Shown: positions 33,258 to 41,511 of the stretch, piece after piece | Numbering within the stretch: the first letter of the stretch is position 1 | Layout: each line of letters opens with the position of its first letter | Assembly (NCBI GenBank): GCA_030648295.1 | Contig: JAUSID010000170.1 | Span: 1-48,490 of the forward strand | Length of the DNA stretch: 48,490 nucleotides | Source: Opitutaceae bacterium | GTDB lineage: Bacteria; Verrucomicrobiota; Verrucomicrobiia; Opitutales; Opitutaceae | Direction: 5' to 3' | Notes under the pieces: generated by a model | The model's database searches: none | The model's input: the letters and a program-made list of their open reading frames with translations, nothing else | What the model was told of the DNA's origin: nothing | Position numbers and translations under genes: made by a program

Positions 33258-36200
33258 CTATTCTTCGTCCAGCGACTCCATGTCCGCCTGATAGCGCTTC
33301 CGGCTCTGCTCCCGTTCGTGCTGCTCGACCTCGACGACCCAGCGGTAGAAAGGCCCCAGCACGGAGTCCGCCGAATGAGTGGTCGCAGCCTTGACGGCCT
33401 CGGCCTCGACGTAGTCCTTATCCTTATCGAGCTCGCCGTTCGTGCCGGAACGGCTCCGCGGACCGCTAACAACGTAAAGCGTGCTCCGCATGCGCTCGTA
33501 GCCTTCGATCCCTTCCAGGTCTTCCGCCCGCTGCAGGACCGCTTTCGTGAAATCCGGAAAAAAGAACACGATGAGCGAGCCATCAAAATGGAGCACTTCC
33601 ATCAGCTCCCGCAACTGTTTGAGCGATGTCGCGGCCTTCACCGCCGCGGTGAGCTTCGGCAGCCAGAAATCCACTCGGTCCAGCACTATGCCTTGGAAGA
33701 GCTCACGCCAGACGTAGCGCATGTGCTCGGGCATCTTCCCCGTCATTTTTTCCCACAGGAATCCGCAGATTTTATCGAAATCTGCGTCCGCAGAGAGCCC
33801 TTCCAGTTGGAATCGCGCGAGGATGTCATGCGGCACGGCTTGGTATCGGGCCTTCCGCCCCAATTTTTCGCAGCGGGCGGCGCGCTGGAGAACGAAGTCG
33901 TAGATCCCTCGCGGGTATAGCTTCACGATCCGTTCGTAGCCGCCGCCATGGTGATCGACCTTGATCTCTGGAACCTTGACGAGCGCATCCAGCACATGCC
34001 GGACAGTCGCCAGGGGTGGATCGACTTTCCGCGCGTGATAGGGATTCAGGGCGGCGAGGACCTCGCCGTGGAGCTCATCCGGCAGGTCCGACAGTCGCAG
34101 TTTGCGGAGTAGCTCGTAGCCCCACTCCGCGCAGGAAGGCCCGACCCATTGGACCAGCGTCACGAAACTCATGATTTCGTCCGAGCCGGCTTTCGCCGCC
34201 ATCTTCTCGAGCAGCGCACGCTCGGCGGGACTGAGAGCCATCTCCTTCCGGTCACGGAACCGGAAGTAGTCAACCACGCCACGACGGATGTCGGTGCGCG
34301 GGTGTTCGGCCGCGATCGCGAGGAGCCGCTCGGCTTCCGCGGTCTGGGACGAGGGCAGGCTATAGAGCACCTGATGCCAGATGACCGCGACGCGCGCCTC
34401 GCACCCGGGATCGAGCAAGGCCGCGGAGAATGCGGCGGCTCGTTGCGGATCGGCCTCGGTCACGGCGGCGAGGAGTTCACCGGTATTCGGGTGATGCCCG
34501 GCGGCCAGGCTCTCGTCTATGACCTGATCGAGGCGTGCGATCATCGCGGCAGGGTCGGGACATTCGCGGAGGAATTCCCGGGCGACATCGGCCAGGTATT
34601 CCTTCCAGCGCTCTTTGATCTTGTCCTGCGCCTCCTCGCCGATCGGGGCCCCCATCTGCTCGGCAAACTCATAGTAGCCCTGCGTGTTGATTGCCGTCAC
34701 GAGCCGAAGGCCAAAATCACTCGGAATCGAGGCCAGCACCTCGCGCACGGCGATCGCGAACACCGGATCCTTTTCATACGCCAGATCCCGCTGGAGTATC
34801 TGGCGAATCGCGAACCGCACCATCGTGTGCGGGTGCTTCTGGAGCGCGAGCGGAAGGAGTGCCAGGGCTTTCAGGCGGTCCGGCCGCCATTCCTCCCGGA
34901 ATTTTTCCGCTTGGGACACACGTGAAGTCTCTGCGCCGGCCACGCGGTGCAGCGCCCGCTCGGCTGCGCCGATGCCCTCCAGGGCGAGGCGCCAAGAGTC
35001 CTGTTCGATGACCTGCCGGATAATCGCCACTGCGCGTGTGCGCAGCGGCGCGGTGATTTGGACGTCCACGGGCCGGGTCCACCAGTGCATGGTCCGTCCC
35101 TGCCACTCGTTGAATTCCACGAAGCGCTCGAAGCAGGGCTCCAGCAGCGTGCTCAGGGCGGCGCGTTGCGCCACGAGAACCTCCCGGGCCGCCGGCCGCT
35201 GCACCAGCCGTTCGACCCACTGCAGGGCGGAGTCGACGATGGCGACGGGTTTGTGCGGCGTGAACTTGACGACCTCGGCGATGACCGACCAAGGATGATT
35301 CTTGCCACCATTCAGCATGCCGCGGGGCGTGTCGATCCCCAGCTGCCAGAGGAAGTCGAGTGCCACGGGCCGGTGTTCGTCGTGCCAGAGCGCCACCGGT
35401 TTCAGGAGCGTCGGAATCCAGGAGCGGACATAGCGGTGCGAGTTGATCCCGTCATCATCACCGGAATCGAAGAGCGACGTGGCTCCTGCTGGCGCCGTTT
35501 CCTGGGTGAGTGCTTTCTTGGCGAGGGCCAACGACTCGCCAGGAAGATAAACGCTGAAAGTAGCCCACCGCTCTAGCATGCGGCCGCGTTCGAAAAAGCT
35601 ACTCGCGTCAAAGCGCGCGAACTCGGCGTCAAGCAGCGGACGGAGGAGTTCCTCGCGTCCCAGCGCCTGCACCCCAGCGATCCAGGAGGCCTCGGCCAGG
35701 TTGCGCAACAGCGAGGCGGCCTGATTCGAAAATTCCTGCAGGACCGTGGCGGCCAGTTCCGGCAACCGGTGCTTCGGATCGAAGGCCGTGTCGAAGACGA
35801 GGAAGTCGGCGAAGAGGTCGGGGATCACCCGCACGTTCTTGTTCTCGGCGGATACAATGCCGGCCGCCTGCAAACGGCGGAGGAGCGCCTCCACCTCGAC
35901 CTTCGGGATGCCCAGGCACTTAGCAGCCGTCTCGTGGAAAACCGCATCGGGGGTGGCCGGAGCCAGCAGCGCGATAATGCGCAGGAGCCGGGCGCCCTGC
36001 TTTCGGTCCGCTTCGCCCAAGTGATCGAGGTTGTCGGTCTCGAAGGACCGAAAGACCGCCGCCCGGAATTCCTCGGCGGAATGCCAATGGCCCCACTGCA
36101 GCCGGCCGCGCTTCAGGAGGTCGCCCGCCAAGGCGGTGAGAAACGGACTGTCGCCCGTCAGGCCCACCAGATCCCTGGCCCGGGCCTTGAGGGCCGGACC

Positions 36201-37244
36201 AAGCGCCTCGGTGGCCAGCGCGGTCATATCTTTTTTCTTTAGCGGGGTGACCGCGAGCACCTGCGGCTGGAGGAACCCATGCTCCCGGAGCCGCTCATCC
36301 AGGACCTCGTTGCCCTGCGGCCGGGTGGCCAGCATCAGCTTGGTTGCCTCCGCCTCCCGCACGCGGCCGAGGAGTTCGTGGGAAACCCGCTCGATGCGAT
36401 GCGCGTCGTCGACCACGATGATGCGCGGGGTGTCCTTATCCCACAGGGCGAGCGTCAGGTCGCCGGTCGAATGCGGATTCAGGAACAGGACGGCGGGCGA
36501 TCCCGGCTTTGCACAGACGGTGTGCGCGAGTTCCCAGAGGAGGCGGCTCTTGCCCTCGCCTCCCTTGCCGGAGATTTTCAGGGCCTTGGCCTTGGGGTCT
36601 CGGACGAAGGCCTCCAACTGAGCCATCTCTTGGCTGCGGCCGACCAAAGGGTAATTGTGGTGGAACGAATGTCCCGCCCCTTGGATCGAGGCGAAGTAAT
36701 CCTGCGCCGGCACCAGTGCGTCGGTGGCGTAGGGGGCAAACCGCTTCAATTCCTCCGGCGTGAGAAAATAAAGCGCCGGTGGCTGCTTGTGCTTGGGCAC
36801 GCGCAGTCGGAATTCCTGGCAGATGCGGTCCAAGTTCCAGAAGGACCACTGTGGGTGCTTGTCCATTTCATCTTGCACGTCCTTGTGCGGGTCGCAGGCA
36901 ACCAGGAGAAAGTAGTGATTGGCGGGATAGGTCGCATCCGTGATCGCCTTCTGCGTCTGGGAGACATTCCACGTCTTGTGCCGCTTGCACTGGAATACCC
37001 AAGTTTCGCCGCCCTCCACCTTCGCGATCAGGTCGATGCCTTTTTGCTTCCGCCCCGTCCCGGCGGCATACGTGTTGGCCTCGATGATCCGACGTTCGAC
37101 CCGCTGGCCGTTCCGCTCGATGACGAGAGATATTCCCGAGTTTAGGAAGTGCAGGAAAAAGCGCTCAAAATCGCCGTCGTCCAACTCCGCCAGCCGAAGC
37201 CGGAGGTGCTGGTCGAGCCGATGGACTGAGTTCTTAGCGACCAT
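33258..37244 (-). CDS. nuclease-NTPase-repeat protein, candidate antiviral STAND (Avs-like)
   Basis: About 1328 residues from the ATG at 37244; the frame also opens at 37274. The N-terminal ~150 residues look like a PD-(D/E)xK nuclease of the Mrr/Cap4 kind: GRKQKGIDLIAK, then WVFQCKRHK, giving D71 and Q85-x-K87. A linker leads to NYPLVGRSQEMAQLEAF and a P-loop GKGGEGKS at 226-233, with Walker B IIVVDD at 275-280 and LATRPQG beyond, as in STAND or AAA-type NTPases. The remaining ~900 residues are alpha-helical and repeat-like, suited to sensing a ligand. Avs proteins join the same three parts. It is head-to-head with a DUF4143-type ATPase gene. The antiviral role is inference. Confidence 0.8.
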   Translation of the reverse strand: MVAKNSVHRLDQHLRLRLAELDDGDFERFFLHFLNSGISLVIERNGQRVERRIIEANTYAAGTGRKQKGIDLIAKVEGGETWVFQCKRHKTWNVSQTQKAITDATYPANHYFLLVACDPHKDVQDEMDKHPQWSFWNLDRICQEFRLRVPKHKQPPALYFLTPEELKRFAPYATDALVPAQDYFASIQGAGHSFHHNYPLVGRSQEMAQLEAFVRDPKAKALKISGKGGEGKSRLLWELAHTVCAKPGSPAVLFLNPHSTGDLTLALWDKDTPRIIVVDDAHRIERVSHELLGRVREAEATKLMLATRPQGNEVLDERLREHGFLQPQVLAVTPLKKKDMTALATEALGPALKARARDLVGLTGDSPFLTALAGDLLKRGRLQWGHWHSAEEFRAAVFRSFETDNLDHLGEADRKQGARLLRIIALLAPATPDAVFHETAAKCLGIPKVEVEALLRRLQAAGIVSAENKNVRVIPDLFADFLVFDTAFDPKHRLPELAATVLQEFSNQAASLLRNLAEASWIAGVQALGREELLRPLLDAEFARFDASSFFERGRMLERWATFSVYLPGESLALAKKALTQETAPAGATSLFDSGDDDGINSHRYVRSWIPTLLKPVALWHDEHRPVALDFLWQLGIDTPRGMLNGGKNHPWSVIAEVVKFTPHKPVAIVDSALQWVERLVQRPAAREVLVAQRAALSTLLEPCFERFVEFNEWQGRTMHWWTRPVDVQITAPLRTRAVAIIRQVIEQDSWRLALEGIGAAERALHRVAGAETSRVSQAEKFREEWRPDRLKALALLPLALQKHPHTMVRFAIRQILQRDLAYEKDPVFAIAVREVLASIPSDFGLRLVTAINTQGYYEFAEQMGAPIGEEAQDKIKERWKEYLADVAREFLRECPDPAAMIARLDQVIDESLAAGHHPNTGELLAAVTEADPQRAAAFSAALLDPGCEARVAVIWHQVLYSLPSSQTAEAERLLAIAAEHPRTDIRRGVVDYFRFRDRKEMALSPAERALLEKMAAKAGSDEIMSFVTLVQWVGPSCAEWGYELLRKLRLSDLPDELHGEVLAALNPYHARKVDPPLATVRHVLDALVKVPEIKVDHHGGGYERIVKLYPRGIYDFVLQRAARCEKLGRKARYQAVPHDILARFQLEGLSADADFDKICGFLWEKMTGKMPEHMRYVWRELFQGIVLDRVDFWLPKLTAAVKAATSLKQLRELMEVLHFDGSLIVFFFPDFTKAVLQRAEDLEGIEGYERMRSTLYVVSGPRSRSGTNGELDKDKDYVEAEAVKAATTHSADSVLGPFYRWVVEVEQHEREQSRKRYQADMESLDEE

Positions 37245-37286
37245 TATCCTTGCTTTTATGTATCTGCGATGCATAGAAGCATGATT

Positions 37287-38486
37287 ATGGAGCGTGTCAA
37301 TCGTGTTCCCCGACCTGCTGAAATCCTACGCATACGCGAAGGTCTGGCCCATTGGCCCGTAACCATCGTCTTTGGTCCCCGGCAAGTCGGTAAGACGACT
37401 CTGGTCGACGGTTTTGCCAGTTCGCCGGACAATTATTTCGACCTGCACCAACCGGTTGACCGTGCCCGCCTTGAGGAAAGCAACTTCCGGATCCTCGACA
37501 GCCTGCAAGGCATCGTGGTGATCGACGAGGCCCAGCAAATGCCCGCCCTGTTCCAAAAACTCCGCGTGCTGGCGGACCGCCGCGAAAGCACCACTCAATT
37601 TATCCTCACCGGAAGCGTCTCGCCCCAGATTTCCGACGCTTCGGCGGAGAGCCTGACCGGACGGGTTCGCCGGCTTTCCCTGAGCGGCTTCACGCTACCA
37701 GAAGTCGGACCGGAAAACTGGGAACGATTGTGGCTCCAAGGTGGATTCCCCGCCGCCTACACCAAGGAGATTCCCAAAATATCGATGGAGATCCGTCAGC
37801 ACTACCTCTCCGACGTGATTACCCGCGATCTGCCGGGGCTCACTGAGCTACGACTCACCAGTGAGCAAGTATTCCGCTTCTTCCGGCTGCTGGGCCATCA
37901 TCACGGACAATACTGGAACCACTCGGAGGTTGCGGGAGTGCTGGGCGTCAACACGCGCACGGTTCAGCGCTATGTCGAGCTCTTCAAGGGCATGTATCTG
38001 GTCCGCGAACTGTCGCCCTATTTCGACAACATGGGCAAACGCCTGCGCAAGGCGCCCAAGCTCTACATTCGCGACACCGGGCTACTTCACGCGTTGCTCA
38101 ACGTTCGCAACCGGAATGAACTCTACGCTTCGCCCCGCTTCGGTGCCTCCTGGGAGGGGTTTGGCATCGAGCAGTTGATCGCCTTGTTTCAGTTCCGGGA
38201 TGACCAATGTTACACTTGGTCGGTCCAGAGCGGAGCCGAAGTCGACCTGCTGGTCACGGTGCCGAACGGACTGATCGGATTTGAATTCAAGGCGGGGGAT
38301 GCCCCGGGGCGCACTCGGTCCATGACTGCGGCCATCGAAGCATTGAAGCTCCAAAAGCTCTACGTCATCTACCCCGGCGAGAAGGACTACGCATTGGATG
38401 ACGTGATCGAGATGATCGGAATCGTGAACCTGCCGCGCCTGGCCGGCACCTTTGTCCAACTTGCCGCGGAAGGAACCGGCACTTGA
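37287..38486 (+). CDS. AAA ATPase with DUF4143-type nuclease-like domain
   Basis: 399 residues. The N-terminal ATPase has P-loop FGPRQVGKTTLVD and Walker B IVVIDEAQQMP, followed by sensor FILTGSVSPQ. A helix-turn-helix-like stretch follows (EVAGVLGVNTRTVQRYVELFKGMYLVREL). The C-terminal domain has SGAEVDLLVTVPNGLIGFEFKAG, a D...E-x-K motif of the PD-(D/E)xK fold, as in DUF4143 proteins. These are widespread in accessory DNA and of unsettled function. ATG codons at 37269, 37281 and 37287 are in frame; AGAAG at 37275-37279 favours 37287. The start faces that of the large NTPase gene across 42 bases. Confidence 0.85.
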   Translation: MERVNRVPRPAEILRIREGLAHWPVTIVFGPRQVGKTTLVDGFASSPDNYFDLHQPVDRARLEESNFRILDSLQGIVVIDEAQQMPALFQKLRVLADRRESTTQFILTGSVSPQISDASAESLTGRVRRLSLSGFTLPEVGPENWERLWLQGGFPAAYTKEIPKISMEIRQHYLSDVITRDLPGLTELRLTSEQVFRFFRLLGHHHGQYWNHSEVAGVLGVNTRTVQRYVELFKGMYLVRELSPYFDNMGKRLRKAPKLYIRDTGLLHALLNVRNRNELYASPRFGASWEGFGIEQLIALFQFRDDQCYTWSVQSGAEVDLLVTVPNGLIGFEFKAGDAPGRTRSMTAAIEALKLQKLYVIYPGEKDYALDDVIEMIGIVNLPRLAGTFVQLAAEGTGT

Positions 38487-38571
38487 ACGGGCCGATTCCC
38501 CCCGGACGTCCGACGTGATCAATCGCCGCGAATGTGCGGCCGTAGCGAGAGCGTGGTGTCGGATCCACGAC

Positions 38572-40011
38572 TCACTTGCCTTTCTTCTTCTTGCCGGCTC
38601 CCGGCGGCACCAGCGCGAGCGCGGGTCCGTTGTCCGGCGGCATCGACTTGTGCCACGCGACCACCCTTTCGGTGAGGCGACGCGCCACATCGGGGTGCTG
38701 CGCGGCGCGATTTGTTGTCTCCCCCGGGTCCTCCGACAAAACGTAGAGCTGCGGTTTCGAACCGTCGTATTCGCACAGCAACTTCCACTTTCCTTCGCGG
38801 ACCGCGAGATCCGGCTGCGGCGGCAGCCCGTAGGGCGAGGCTTTGCGATCCGGCGGACGACGCCAGAACAGCGGTGCCCGACGGCCTGCGTTGCTCTTGC
38901 CGACCACGGTTTCGAGCACATCCTCGCCATCGAATGCAATGCCGGCAGGCACGTTCGCCTTTGCCAACCGGAGCAGCGAGGGAACCAAATCAAACGCGGA
39001 GAAGACGGCGGAGTCGTCATGGTGGCCGGCCTTTTCCGGCGCGGTGAGACCCGGTCCCCAGACCACCAGCGGCGAGCGTATTCCCCCTTCGAAGAGTGTG
39101 CCCTTGGCGCCTTTAAACGGCCCAGCCGACCCGGCGCCAGGCTCGTGGCCATTATCCGAGCACACGACAATGAGCGTGTTGTTCCGCAGGTCCGGGGAGT
39201 TGCGCACATGATCGAAGAGTTTGCCCAACTGACGGTCCATTTCCTCGAGCACCGCAAGGTAGAGCCTGCGTTTGTCATCGGCCCATTTTTCGATCGGCGG
39301 CCAAAATGGGCTGTGCACATCGTCCGGCCAGAGGTTCACGTAGAACGGTTTCCCCTGCCGTTCGGCCCTCTCCATGAAGGGAATCGCCGCGTCAATGAAC
39401 CCCGTCGTGATCTGCGATCGGAGCATCCAAGTGAATGGCTGCCCGAGCCGCTCGGCGTCCTGCCAGATTTGGCCGGGTTTCTCGTCGCCGGGCTTGAGTG
39501 TCAGCGGCAGGAGCTTCGCGCCCATGCCCTCGAAATTGGTGAGCGATTCGTCGAAGCCGTAGGCAGTAATCGGCGGCGCATCGTCCACGTCCCGCTGGCC
39601 GCCCATGTGCCACTTTCCGAAATGGCCCGTCGCGTAACCGGCCTGTTTCAGCAGGCGGGCGAGCACAGGCGCCTTTGGATCGAGCCACTGGGCCATACCG
39701 CGGCGCTCGTTGTCGGCGCGATTGTTCAGAAACGAGGTGATCCGCCAGCGCTGCGGATATTGTCCGGTGGTCAGCGCGGTGCGTGAGGGCGAGCAAATCG
39801 GCGCGTTGACGTAGAACTGCGAGTAACGAATCCCTTCGGCGGCGAGGCGATCGACGTTCGGAGTCTTTGCGTCAGCATTGCCGAAGCATGAGAAATCGCC
39901 CCATCCCATGTCGTCGATGAACACCACAATGATGTTCGGCTTCGCGTCGACGGCGGCGACGGCGGGCCCGCTTAAGCTCACGAACGCAAGGACCAGCAAC
40001 AGAGTTCTCAT
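38572..40011 (-). CDS. Cys-type sulfatase, exported (arylsulfatase A-like)
   Basis: 479 residues from the ATG at 40011, which leads into a signal peptide (RTLLLVLAFVSLSGPAVA); the frame before it to 40329 is antisense to the next gene. It hydrolyses sulfate esters, probably on algal or host polysaccharides. Metal residues lie in IIVVFIDDMGWGDF. The formylglycine site is CSPSR at 73-77, needing a maturation enzyme encoded elsewhere. GKWHMGG and CSDNGHEPG are the further active-site motifs. The C-terminus ends in a lysine tail, GAGKKKKGK. It is the last gene of a four-sulfatase run on the minus strand. Confidence 0.93.
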   Translation of the reverse strand: MRTLLLVLAFVSLSGPAVAAVDAKPNIIVVFIDDMGWGDFSCFGNADAKTPNVDRLAAEGIRYSQFYVNAPICSPSRTALTTGQYPQRWRITSFLNNRADNERRGMAQWLDPKAPVLARLLKQAGYATGHFGKWHMGGQRDVDDAPPITAYGFDESLTNFEGMGAKLLPLTLKPGDEKPGQIWQDAERLGQPFTWMLRSQITTGFIDAAIPFMERAERQGKPFYVNLWPDDVHSPFWPPIEKWADDKRRLYLAVLEEMDRQLGKLFDHVRNSPDLRNNTLIVVCSDNGHEPGAGSAGPFKGAKGTLFEGGIRSPLVVWGPGLTAPEKAGHHDDSAVFSAFDLVPSLLRLAKANVPAGIAFDGEDVLETVVGKSNAGRRAPLFWRRPPDRKASPYGLPPQPDLAVREGKWKLLCEYDGSKPQLYVLSEDPGETTNRAAQHPDVARRLTERVVAWHKSMPPDNGPALALVPPGAGKKKKGK

Positions 40012-40051
40012 GAAAATCGTGGAGCGACCGAAGTAGAAGGGGCGCAGCCTG

Positions 40052-41473
40052 TCACTTTCTCCTGTTCTTCGCCGCTTGCCCGCCTTTCTTGCCCTCACCT
40101 TCGCCCCCGCCAGCCCCCGGCAGATTCGGCGCATCGGTTTTGGGCAGCCATTTCGCCAACGCCGTCTTGCGGGCGGTGTTTTCCGGACGGTTCGCGAGGT
40201 TGGTGTATTCGAGTGGATCCGCGGCCGAGTCGTAGAGTTCTTCGTCGCCGTTTTCGTATCGAATATAGCGCCAGCCTTCGCTCCGAACGGTGTGATTCTT
40301 GAATCCGTGCGTGGTGATGGCGGGGACATCCCACGCGGCCTGCGGATTCTTCAGCAGCGCAGAGATGTCGCGCCCCTCGAGATGCGCAGGCGGACGAACC
40401 CCCGTGAGCGCGCACACCGTCGGGTAGATGCTCGTGAAATCGACGGGCCGGCCACTAAGCCCGCCGGGGTTCGTCATTCCGGGCACCTTCCAGACGAACA
40501 CGGTGCGCGTCGGCTCCTCCCAAAGCGCGAATTTCCGCCAGTGCGATTTTTCGCCGAGGCTCCACCCGTGATCGCTCCACAGCACCACGATCGTGTTGTC
40601 GCGATACGTTGAGCGCTCCAGGGCGTCGAGCACCCGTCCCACCTGTGAATCGAGGAAAGCGATGGTTGCGAGATAGGCCTGCACGGCCTCCTTCCACCGG
40701 CCCGACTTCACGATTTGCGCGTGATCTCCCTCCGGGCGCGCCATCCGGCGGCCGGCGGCCGGGATGTCATCGAGATCGTCCTCCCGGTGCGGTGGCAGTT
40801 GGATCGTGTCCAGCGGAAACTGGTCGAACCACTTCTTCGGCACGCTGAATGGCATGTGCGGCTTCACAAACCCCGCCGTGAGGAAGAACGGCCGATCGTG
40901 CTTCTCCTTCAGCTTTTCGATGCAGTAGGTGGCGACGTGGAAATCGGGCATCTCCTCGTCGCGATTGGCGAGCGGCCCGAACTTGATCCCCCCGACGCCG
41001 TCGTCCTTCGCCGAGGGATGCAGCTTCAGGTTGCCGCCGGGCGGCACGAAATAGTCCGTCCACTCGCCGCCCCGATCGCCGGCCCCGTGATAAATCTTTC
41101 CCGAGCCAAATACGCGGTACCCCGCACGAACGAAATGAGAGTTGAGCAGCTTCTCCTCACTGATGCCCGGCCGCCAATTCTGGGCGTTGAGGTAACAACC
41201 GGTGGTGCTCGGCCGCAGACCTGACATCAATGAAGCACGCGACGGATTGCAGGCGGGCGCGGTGCAATAGGCCTTGGTGAACGCGACGCCTTGCTTCGCG
41301 AGTCGATCGATGTGCGGCGTCTTCGTCTGGGGATTTCGGCCGAGGTGCCCGACCCAGTGGTTGAGATCGTCGATCGCGATGAAGAGCACGTTAGGCTGGG
41401 CCCGAGTGGCGGCTCGCGTGGCGCAGAGCCCGGCCGAAAGCATCAGCGCAAGGAGGGGAACGAGTTTTTTCAT
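40052..41473 (-). CDS. Cys-type sulfatase, iduronate-2-sulfatase-like
   Basis: 473 residues with a signal peptide (KKLVPLLALMLSAGLCATRA). Metal motif NVLFIAIDDLNHWVGHLG and formylglycine site CNPSR at 75-79. The stretch TTGCYLNAQNWRPGISEEKLLNSHFVRAGYRVFGSGKIYHG is characteristic of iduronate-2-sulfatase-like members. LWSDHGWSLGEKSHWRKFALWEE holds the second metal and substrate residues. The C-terminus is Gly/Lys/Arg-rich (GKKGGQAAKNRRK). It lies 40 bases upstream of the next sulfatase on the same strand, so they are cotranscribed. Confidence 0.93.
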   Translation of the reverse strand: MKKLVPLLALMLSAGLCATRAATRAQPNVLFIAIDDLNHWVGHLGRNPQTKTPHIDRLAKQGVAFTKAYCTAPACNPSRASLMSGLRPSTTGCYLNAQNWRPGISEEKLLNSHFVRAGYRVFGSGKIYHGAGDRGGEWTDYFVPPGGNLKLHPSAKDDGVGGIKFGPLANRDEEMPDFHVATYCIEKLKEKHDRPFFLTAGFVKPHMPFSVPKKWFDQFPLDTIQLPPHREDDLDDIPAAGRRMARPEGDHAQIVKSGRWKEAVQAYLATIAFLDSQVGRVLDALERSTYRDNTIVVLWSDHGWSLGEKSHWRKFALWEEPTRTVFVWKVPGMTNPGGLSGRPVDFTSIYPTVCALTGVRPPAHLEGRDISALLKNPQAAWDVPAITTHGFKNHTVRSEGWRYIRYENGDEELYDSAADPLEYTNLANRPENTARKTALAKWLPKTDAPNLPGAGGGEGEGKKGGQAAKNRRK

Positions 41474-41511
41474 GGGGTGTTTGATCGGGGTGAAATCACG
41501 GGATCAGAGGC

